Shown: positions 1 to 5,813 of the stretch, in pieces
Layout of the letters: each line of letters begins with the position of its first letter
Numbering within the stretch: the stretch's first letter is position 1
Assembly: GCA_937900165.1 (NCBI GenBank)
Contig: CALCCX010000076.1
Span: forward strand, 1 to 12,521
Length of the DNA: 12,521 bases
Origin: an uncultured Acidimicrobiia bacterium
Lineage (GTDB): Bacteria > Actinomycetota > Acidimicrobiia > Spongiisociales > Spongiisociaceae
Direction of reading: 5' to 3'
Translations under genes and position numbers: made by a program
Notes under the pieces: model-generated
The model's database searches: none
What the model saw: the letters and a program-made list of their open reading frames with translations, nothing else
Told to the model about the DNA's origin: nothing

Positions 1-41
1 CAGTCCCGCTGCTCGGCAGCGCCGACCAGATCCAATCCCTA

Positions 42-47
42 TACACT
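42..47 (+). promoter_or_regulatory. Candidate -10 element for a leaderless transcript
   Basis: TACACT fits the actinobacterial TANNNT -10 pattern. It ends six bases before the ATG at 54, so transcription would begin at or next to the start codon. There is no Shine-Dalgarno sequence before that ATG, which agrees with a leaderless mRNA, common in Actinobacteria. No clear -35 hexamer is visible. This is inference from spacing only. Confidence 0.45.
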
Positions 48-53
48 GACTGC

Positions 54-197
54 ATGGACCGAAAACTCGCCATCGCCGCCGGGGCTGTCGCCATCGCCGC
101 TGTGGCTCTCCTCAGGCGTCGCCAAGACCCTGTGCCTCCGACCCGCGAGTCAGGAGATTGGCGCCCGACAACGGTGACCAGCACCACGCCTAGATGA
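54..197 (+). CDS. Small single-span membrane protein, 47 aa, function unknown
   Basis: An ATG-to-TGA frame of 47 codons, MDRKLAIAAG... to ...TSTTPR. After a short charged N-terminus (MDRK) comes one Ala/Val/Leu-rich hydrophobic segment (about residues 5-20), then RRR and a polar, Pro/Thr-rich tail. This looks like a small membrane-anchored protein, probably with the tail in the cytoplasm by the positive-inside rule. Its TGA overlaps the next gene's ATG as ATGA, the usual sign of translational coupling, and this is the main evidence that it is real. There is no Shine-Dalgarno sequence, but a TANNNT -10 element is placed for leaderless transcription. I do not recognise the family. A chance frame is possible, but the hydrophobic profile and the overlap argue against it. 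Confidence 0.6.
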   Translation: MDRKLAIAAGAVAIAAVALLRRRQDPVPPTRESGDWRPTTVTSTTPR

Positions 198-934
198 GCA
201 ATGTCGCAGTCCACGTTGAGAGCGATCTCGCCGTCAGGATCGCCCGCACGTTGCTGGCCGAGCGGGATGTCCACATTGGAATGTTCGGCGACTCCCCCAC
301 CGGAGGTCGGGTGAGAGCGGTCAGCGATCTGGCCCTTGCGGACGTCCTGATCGCAGATCACGATGACCTGGATTCCGAATTGAGCAGCGAGGCGACCGAG
401 CGGGATGTGACGATCGTGTCGGCCGGACCCCAGCCTGAGCCGTCCGACCCCTCCCGGGTCATCGTGGCCGACGTCGCCAATCCGGTACACCTGGCGTTGG
501 CCGCGGCCGACCATCAGCTCCAAGATCACCGTGAGATCGTTCACGGGACGGCCGCCTGGACCACTCGAGGCCGGCCCCTTCGATCTGGTCTCGCGGCCAC
601 GTTCCCGGAGCCGATCGGTCCACGATGGGCCGAGGAAGCCCCTCCCCCTCCTGCCCAGTACCCGGTGGTCGGCCTATCGGCGCCGATCGACCATGAGTAC
701 GCGGCTGCGTCGCTTCGCATTGCGCTCGGCACAGGCGACGGCGTCGAAGATGTCACATTCGGGATCGTCGACCACCGTGACTTCTTGACAGCCGCCCTAC
801 TTTCCGCTGCCGCGTTGGCAGCCATCGACGGTGCTTATGCTTCCGGGGTTCAGAGTCCCGCGGACTTGAGTGGTGTATTCCTCGAACACGCTTCCAGGAC
901 GGGCCTCGTGATAGGCCGTTTCGAACGCTCTTGA
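194..934 (+). CDS. Hypothetical protein with a degenerate nucleotide-binding-like N-terminus, 246 aa
   Basis: I do not recognise this family. The N-terminal ~85 residues alternate short beta-like strands (VAVHV, HIGMFGD, VLIADHDD, VTIVSA) with helices, like a Rossmann fold, but the glycine-rich GxGxxG loop of dinucleotide binders is absent. A middle stretch (about 115-160) has Thr/Arg/Gly and then a proline run (EEAPPPPAQYP). The C-terminal third has a possible helix rich in alanine (LTAALLSAAALAAIDGAYASG) and ends ...RFERS. There is no signal peptide and no convincing membrane span. The ATG overlaps the upstream 47-aa gene's stop (ATGA), so the two are probably one translation-coupled unit. 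The stop lies 21 bases from the convergent DUF3566 gene. A loose resemblance to oxidoreductase-type proteins is only inference. Confidence 0.7.
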   Translation: MSNVAVHVESDLAVRIARTLLAERDVHIGMFGDSPTGGRVRAVSDLALADVLIADHDDLDSELSSEATERDVTIVSAGPQPEPSDPSRVIVADVANPVHLALAAADHQLQDHREIVHGTAAWTTRGRPLRSGLAATFPEPIGPRWAEEAPPPPAQYPVVGLSAPIDHEYAAASLRIALGTGDGVEDVTFGIVDHRDFLTAALLSAAALAAIDGAYASGVQSPADLSGVFLEHASRTGLVIGRFERS

Positions 935-955
935 TTCACGCTGGCCTGGTCCCCT

Positions 956-1510
956 TCAGTCGCCTTGCGACGGGACCAAGGGATCACTTTCAATGACTTC
1001 CGTGCTGGCCAATGTGGCGTCTTCGATCACTTCGACCTCTTCGGTCGAATCGAGGATCGGACGATGCTCCTCGGTCAGGGCCTCTCTATCGACAGGCGCC
1101 CACGCCTGGGGCTGGCGAATAGCCGGTGCGGCCGGCTGGAGGCGGAGCGTTTCTTCAAGCATGACGACTTCAACGCCACCAACAACGTCAGAGATCAGGT
1201 TGTAGAGAATGGCGGCGATGGTGCTGAGCAAAGTCATGGCCATGCTGAACAGGGCGGCCAGGAAGACTACGACTCTCAGATACTGCTGACCGTTGTTGAA
1301 GAAACTGTCGCCGTCTTCCAGCAGCGTGATAACCGTCAGGAAATCATCCAGCCGCTCGGGAACACCAACATTGATGATGACGGACCAAAGGATCAATAGG
1401 CCCAGCAGAAGTCCGACGGTGAGCACTGCGTGGAATAGCAACGAGACCTTGAACACCGTCCATGGATCGAATTTGCGTATGACCCTTCTGACTCTGCGCA
1501 CGGCCGGCAT
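956..1510 (-). CDS. DUF3566 membrane protein, second tandem copy, 184 aa
   Basis: The N-terminus is basic (VRRVRRVIRKFDPWTV), followed by two membrane spans at about residues 22-48 and 78-103 with a polar loop between them. The conserved block LYNLISDVVGG (102-112) comes next. This is the layout of actinobacterial DUF3566 proteins such as Mycobacterium Rv0007; the role is unknown, probably in the cytoplasmic membrane. After the domain comes an acidic, low-complexity tail of about 65 residues (many E, D, T, S) that the neighbouring copy lacks. I chose the ATG at 1510: AGGAGG lies seven bases upstream and the ATG overlaps the previous gene's stop as TGATG. A GTG one codon earlier is the alternative. 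The gene is surely co-transcribed with its paralogue and probably with gyrA. Confidence 0.85.
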   Translation of the reverse strand: MPAVRRVRRVIRKFDPWTVFKVSLLFHAVLTVGLLLGLLILWSVIINVGVPERLDDFLTVITLLEDGDSFFNNGQQYLRVVVFLAALFSMAMTLLSTIAAILYNLISDVVGGVEVVMLEETLRLQPAAPAIRQPQAWAPVDREALTEEHRPILDSTEEVEVIEDATLASTEVIESDPLVPSQGD

Positions 1511-1926
1511 CACATAACCTCCTGCGGCGGATCGCCAACAATCGGGACTTCCTCCATCACCGAGAATTCAAAACCGCCAACTACGTCCGATATCAGGTTG
1601 TACACAACGGAGGCGAGGGTGGCCATCCCAGACATGAGGATCATCCAAGCTACCGAGAAGAAGACCACGACCCTGAAATACTGTTCGCCCGATTGGAACA
1701 AAGATACGTCCTGGTCGATGAGGCTGATCGAACGCGCCGCTCTGTTGATCTCCTCGAGAATGCCGATGTTACCGATGATCGTCCACGCCACGATCGAGAG
1801 GAGCACCAGACCGAGCGCAGAAATTCCGAAGAACACAAACGAGACCTTGAGGACGGTCCATGGATCGAACTTACGCACAATTCGCCGGACTCTGCGTTGG
1901 GTTGTCGGGACCGCCGCAGTGCTCAT
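1510..1926 (-). CDS. DUF3566 membrane protein, first tandem copy, 138 aa
   Basis: This copy shares with the one downstream the basic N-terminus (RRVRRIVRKFDPWTVLKVS), a motif before span two (EQYFRVVVFF against QQYLRVVVF) and VVYNLISDVVGG. Two membrane spans are predicted at about 28-54 and 84-108, with a short C-terminus ending PPQEVM. It is the normal downstream neighbour of gyrA in Actinobacteria; the family has no established function. The frame is open 24 codons further upstream to a TTG at 1998, but no ribosome site precedes that codon and a perfect hairpin lies in the extension. The ATG at 1926 has GGAG about ten bases upstream and gives an N-terminus that matches the paralogue, so I prefer it. 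Confidence 0.85.
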   Translation of the reverse strand: MSTAAVPTTQRRVRRIVRKFDPWTVLKVSFVFFGISALGLVLLSIVAWTIIGNIGILEEINRAARSISLIDQDVSLFQSGEQYFRVVVFFSVAWMILMSGMATLASVVYNLISDVVGGFEFSVMEEVPIVGDPPQEVM

Positions 1927-1957
1927 GACTTGCGTGCTCCAGATCTTCTCGGGTCTT

Positions 1958-1973
1958 CCTCGCAGTGGCGAGG
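1958..1973 (-). repeat. 6-bp perfect hairpin before the DUF3566 pair
   Basis: Arms CCTCGC and GCGAGG enclose a four-base loop, in the leader between the gyrA stop and the preferred DUF3566 start. No T tract follows, so it is not a canonical terminator. It may shape the mRNA between gyrA and the membrane genes. Confidence 0.5.
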
Positions 1974-2003
1974 GGTCTGCTGGATTCCTGTAGTCCAACG
2001 ATC

Positions 2004-2021
2004 ACGGTAACGGTAACGGTT
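2004..2021. repeat. Three tandem hexamers ACGGTA/ACGGTA/ACGGTT
   Basis: Two perfect copies and one copy with a single change, head to tail, in the gap between gyrA and the DUF3566 genes. This is visible directly. Function is unknown: a protein-binding site or simple slippage are both possible. Confidence 0.6.
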
Positions 2022-2022
2022 C

Positions 2023-2061
2023 CCGAGGCTATTGCTCGGCATCCCGCCAATGTCCGGCGGG
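2023..2061 (-). repeat. Two hairpins just after the gyrA stop codon
   Basis: The first to be transcribed has arms CCCGCC/GGCGGG (2043-2048 and 2056-2061) with a seven-base loop, five bases after the gyrA stop. The second has arms CCGAG/CTCGG (2023-2027 and 2035-2039). Neither has a following T run. They may protect the gyrA 3' end or mark an mRNA processing point; termination is possible but weak. Confidence 0.45.
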
Positions 2062-2065
2062 GTGA

Positions 2066-5000
2066 TCAATCTTCTTCTTCCGCCGGAACAGGAGTGAAGG
2101 CAGCGATGAAAGTGCCTTTGGCGACATCCATCACCTTGACTCCAGTGGCGTCGCGCTTCTGCCTGCTGATGCGCTTGGCCGGGGTGCGGATGACAATGCC
2201 GGTCGAAGAAATGATGAAAATCTCCGTCTCTTCGCCAACTGCCCTTGCACCTACCAGGTGGCCTCGTACTTTGGTCAGTTTGATCGACTTGACGCCCATG
2301 CCTCCTCTTTTCTGGAGGGGGAACTGGTCCATCTTGGTTCGTTTGCCGTAACCGCCGGAGGTGAGGATCAGCACTTCGTCACCGTCTACGTTGGCAGCCG
2401 CGGACACCACCTCGTCGTCCTCACGCAACCGAACCCCTCTCACCCCTTGGGTGGCTCGACCCATCGGTCGCAGTTCTGACTCGGCGAAACGGATTCCCTG
2501 CCCTGCCTTGGTGAAGAGGAGAAGTTCGTTCTCGCCGCTGGTGGTTCGCACCGCCACTACCTCGTCACCTTCGGCCAGGTTGATCGCCACCAGGGTCGAG
2601 TTGCGGCTGTCGTACTCCTTGAACTCGGTCTTCTTGACCTGGCCCTTCTTGGTGACCATCACCAAATAGCGCGCGGTCTCATAGTCCCGAGTGTCGACGA
2701 TCGCCTCGATCCGCTCGTTCGGTTCGAGAGGCAGCACCGACTGGGCCATGACCCCCTTGGCGGTCCTGGCCTGGCGGGGTATCTCGTGGGCCTTGATGCG
2801 ATGCACCTTGCCGGTGTTGGTGAAGAACATCAGATAGGCGTGGGCAGTGGTGTGCAGCACCTGGGTGAGCACGTCGTCCTCACGCACCTCGGCTCCTATC
2901 ACTCCCCTGCCGCCCCGACCCTGGGCGCGGTAGGTATTGGCAGGCACCGACTTAAGATAGCCGTTAGCCGAGACGGTGACGACCAGTTCGTCATCGGCTA
3001 TCAGGTCCTCCAGCGACAGATCACCCTCGTCAGGGATGATCCGGCTTCGCCGCTTGTCTCCGTGTTTGGTCAGTACATCGCCCAGCTCGTCCGAGATGAT
3101 CTCGCGCCGCCGAGCCGGATCGCCGAGAATCCCCTTCAATTCGGCGATCAACGTTTGGAGTTGTTCGAACTCCTCGCGCAGCTTGTTGGTCTCCAGCGAG
3201 GTGAGCCGGCGGAGCGGCATCTCGAGAATTGCCCTTGCCTGAACCTCGGAAAGCTCGAAGCGCTCCATCAGGGCGCCCCGAGCCGCGTCCGTGTCTGCAC
3301 TGGCTCTGATGATCTTGATGACCTCGTCGATGTTGTCGACTGCGATGATCAGGCCTTCGAGGACGTGGGCTCGGTCCTCGGCCTTTTCGAGCCGGAACTT
3401 GGTACGCCGCTCGATCACCTCCATTTGGTGATCGAGGTAGTAGCCGACCAATTGGGCGATGTTGAGAGTCCGAGGCACACCGTCCACCAACGCAACCGCG
3501 TTCACACCGAAGCTGTCCTGGAGTTGGGTCATCTTGTAGAGCTGGTTGAGCACCACCTGGGGGATGGCGTCCCGCTTGAGCTCGATGACCAGGCGCATCC
3601 CGGTGCGAGACGATGACTCGTTACGCAGATCGGAGATTCCGGTCAGACGTTTGTCGTTGACCAGCTCCGCGATCTTGGCGAGCACCCGATCCTGGCTCAC
3701 CTGGTAAGGCAGTTCGGTGACCACGATCGCGGTCCGGCCCTTGCGGATCTCCTCCACATCGGCAACGGCTCGCACCTTGACCGAGCCCCGGCCGGTCACC
3801 AGGGCATCCTTGCTGCCGGAGGTGCCGACCAGGTAGCCGCCCGTCGGGAAATCCGGTCCCTTGACGATGCTCAAATAATCCTCAGGGCCGGCGTCAGGGT
3901 TGGCCAACCCAAATAGACAAGCCTCGACGATCTCGCCGAGGTTGTAAGGCGGCATGTTGGTGGCCATGCCGACCGCGATGCCCTGCGACCCGTTGACCAA
4001 CAAATTGGGAAACCGCGAGGGCAACACCGAGGGTTCCAACCCCGACCCGTCATAGGTGTCGATAAAGTCGACGGTTTGTTCGTCGATCCCGTCGAGCAGG
4101 ACCGTGGCAATCTCGTCCATCCGACACTCGGTGTTGTGGTTCACGAATCCGTCGGCGAGGAAGGAGTGGTCGTCGCTGTCGACCCTTATCGAGTAGACCG
4201 GTGCGGTCCCGGCCGATTCGACGGACGATACGGTCGCGTAGAAATAACCCTGGCGGACTATCTCCTCGGTGACTGAGCGGGTCTCTGGATCGGCGATGTG
4301 CTCGAGGATCTCGTCTCCGTACCGGTCCCACCGATCAATTCGATCGATGTTGTACTTCTTCAGCCAGGCGAGTCCGCCCCTCCCTGCGTTCTTCCGCACG
4401 AAATCGGATAGGAAAGGAATGCGATCCTTGGACAGAGCCCTACCCCTCGCAGGGGTCTGCGCCAGCAGTCTTTCCAGCTTGGCTTGTTTCTCCCCAAAAA
4501 AGCCCGCCATTGAGGCAAAAGCCTCTACCTCGCGGCGGTTGCCGATGGTCAGCTTGATTTCGCCGTTGTCATATCGCGATCGCCTCGCAACCACTGCGAA
4601 CTCCAGCAGCAACTTCTGCAGATCAGAGGCGAGGCGCTCGCTCCGAGTGGAGTACCAAATCTGGATGCTGTTCCTGGCCAGGCGAGAAACCGACCCGTCT
4701 CCCTCGAAGGCCGCCTGGATGAAGGCCTGCTTGTCTGACATCGTGCCAGCCCAAACGAATTCCGGTATCCGCTTATCTGCGCTTCGGTGTCCGATCATCT
4801 CGCTCAGTGGAGACACCTGAATCGCCGACATTTGTTGGACATCCAGCTCGAACAGTGTCTTGCCAGACGGCAGGGTTCGGCTGTTCTCGTAGTGCTTCCC
4901 ACCAACAACCAGCTCGTAGGCGTCCCTGACCGCCACGAAATAGTTTGCGTCCGTGTTGTTGAAGCCGGCCCGACCTTCTGACACCCAACCCTCCGCTACG

Positions 5001-5761
5001 AAGGCGCCTGCCAAGAAGGCTGCGGCAGCCGATCGGTCGGATCGAATCGGGACTTCGACAGGTTGGTTGCGGCCGATGGCGACCTGATCGCCAGGTCGCA
5101 ACTCGTCGAGCAACCTCCACTGGAGCAGCGGGACCCCACTGATCGAAGTGAGTGCCAAGACGGGATGGTTGTGGGTACCGGTCAGGGAAAAGCCCTCACG
5201 TGTCGTGAGGCGCAGCACCTCGTGGGTGCCGCTGTGGAAGAACTTGGTCGCCCGGACCTGTTCACCCCTGCGGTCCAATACCTTTAGGTCGATATCGACT
5301 TCGCTGTTGGGCTCGAGATCTGCGATCGAGTCGATGCGGATCGAGCCATCCGCCGTTCGTAGGCGCGATTCACCGACCAGGCAATAGCGCATCGCGGCCG
5401 GGAGGTCGTCTGGGGTGCCGAAGTTGCCCTGGGGGTCGATGAGCTGGTATCGGAGGGAAAAGTCCTGTCCCATGCGGACCAGCGCGTCGTAGATGGCGTC
5501 GTTGGAGTGCGGGTGGTATTTGCCGATGACTTCGCCGACCACCGTGGCGCTCTTGCGGTGGGGCCCGCCAGGGCGAACACCCATGTCGTCCATTGCGTAA
5601 ATGATTCGCCGCTGCACCGGTTTGAGGCCGTCACGGACGTCAGGCAGAGCGCGAGAAACTATGACCGACATCGCGTAGTCGACGAACGACTTCGACATCT
5701 CCTCGTTGATGTCGATCGTCAAGATGCTCGACTCGGCCTCAGGTGTCTCTTCGTCTGCCAC
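2066..5761 (-). CDS. gyrA: DNA gyrase subunit A precursor containing an in-frame intein
   Basis: GyrA cuts and rejoins DNA for the GyrA2B2 supercoiling enzyme. The 1231-residue precursor comprises an N-extein of residues 1-126 ending in PAAMRY, an intein of 127-543, and a C-extein from T544 (TECRMDEIA). The spliced host would be 814 residues, normal for GyrA. Y126 is the DNA-cleaving tyrosine (E. coli Y122). PNLLVNGSQGIAVGMATNM follows in the C-extein; the C-terminal wrapping domain starts near 920 and has a GyrA box QGRGGRG at 947-953. The tail is acidic (EEED). The start is GTG with AAGGGG seven bases upstream. gyrB ends 51 bases before it, so the pair is one transcript. The quinolone pocket reads HPHSNDAIYD, which departs from the usual HPHGDxxxYD. 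Confidence 0.97.
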   Translation of the reverse strand: MADEETPEAESSILTIDINEEMSKSFVDYAMSVIVSRALPDVRDGLKPVQRRIIYAMDDMGVRPGGPHRKSATVVGEVIGKYHPHSNDAIYDALVRMGQDFSLRYQLIDPQGNFGTPDDLPAAMRYCLVGESRLRTADGSIRIDSIADLEPNSEVDIDLKVLDRRGEQVRATKFFHSGTHEVLRLTTREGFSLTGTHNHPVLALTSISGVPLLQWRLLDELRPGDQVAIGRNQPVEVPIRSDRSAAAAFLAGAFVAEGWVSEGRAGFNNTDANYFVAVRDAYELVVGGKHYENSRTLPSGKTLFELDVQQMSAIQVSPLSEMIGHRSADKRIPEFVWAGTMSDKQAFIQAAFEGDGSVSRLARNSIQIWYSTRSERLASDLQKLLLEFAVVARRSRYDNGEIKLTIGNRREVEAFASMAGFFGEKQAKLERLLAQTPARGRALSKDRIPFLSDFVRKNAGRGGLAWLKKYNIDRIDRWDRYGDEILEHIADPETRSVTEEIVRQGYFYATVSSVESAGTAPVYSIRVDSDDHSFLADGFVNHNTECRMDEIATVLLDGIDEQTVDFIDTYDGSGLEPSVLPSRFPNLLVNGSQGIAVGMATNMPPYNLGEIVEACLFGLANPDAGPEDYLSIVKGPDFPTGGYLVGTSGSKDALVTGRGSVKVRAVADVEEIRKGRTAIVVTELPYQVSQDRVLAKIAELVNDKRLTGISDLRNESSSRTGMRLVIELKRDAIPQVVLNQLYKMTQLQDSFGVNAVALVDGVPRTLNIAQLVGYYLDHQMEVIERRTKFRLEKAEDRAHVLEGLIIAVDNIDEVIKIIRASADTDAARGALMERFELSEVQARAILEMPLRRLTSLETNKLREEFEQLQTLIAELKGILGDPARRREIISDELGDVLTKHGDKRRSRIIPDEGDLSLEDLIADDELVVTVSANGYLKSVPANTYRAQGRGGRGVIGAEVREDDVLTQVLHTTAHAYLMFFTNTGKVHRIKAHEIPRQARTAKGVMAQSVLPLEPNERIEAIVDTRDYETARYLVMVTKKGQVKKTEFKEYDSRNSTLVAINLAEGDEVVAVRTTSGENELLLFTKAGQGIRFAESELRPMGRATQGVRGVRLREDDEVVSAAANVDGDEVLILTSGGYGKRTKMDQFPLQKRGGMGVKSIKLTKVRGHLVGARAVGEETEIFIISSTGIVIRTPAKRISRQKRDATGVKVMDVAKGTFIAAFTPVPAEEED
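4133..5383 (-). mobile_element. GyrA intein with LAGLIDADG homing endonuclease, 417 aa
   Basis: A protein-splicing element inserted in frame between the catalytic Tyr and the following Thr of GyrA, the same site used by mycobacterial GyrA inteins (M. xenopi, M. leprae). Splicing residues are complete: Cys1, block B T70-x-N-H73, block F His406 in VDSDDHSF, the end VNHN with His416 and Asn417, and Thr as the +1 residue. An endonuclease domain interrupts the splicing halves, with two LAGLIDADG-type motifs: LAGAFVAEG (124-132) and IQAAFEGDG (222-230). Both keep an acidic residue at the catalytic position (E131, D229), so it could still be active. There is no stop or frameshift. By contrast the M. 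xenopi GyrA intein is a mini-intein with no endonuclease. Confidence 0.96.
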
Positions 5762-5803
5762 GGTTCCCCTTTACAGGTTGGTGTGAATCAAAATGTGGTT
5801 TCG

Positions 5804-5813
5804 GTCGGCCGAC
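5804..5813. repeat. Perfect 10-bp palindrome at the gyrB stop
   Basis: GTCGGCCGAC, touching the last base of the gyrB TAG codon, in the 51-base gyrB-gyrA gap. There is no loop and no T tract, so it is unlikely to be a terminator. Its function, if any, is unknown. Confidence 0.4.

Noticed and set aside
1..36. Minus-strand open frame at the left edge (possible start of a divergent gene)
   Set aside because: Only a dozen codons from a TTG with no clear ribosome site are in view; too little to support.
1927..1998. 24-codon N-terminal extension of the first DUF3566 gene from a TTG
   Set aside because: No ribosome site before the TTG, a perfect hairpin within it, and the paralogue begins where the shorter form does.
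2786..3616. Long plus-strand frame opposite gyrA
   Set aside because: Lies wholly inside gyrA, is rich in residues typical of antisense frames of GC-rich genes, and has no recognisable motif.
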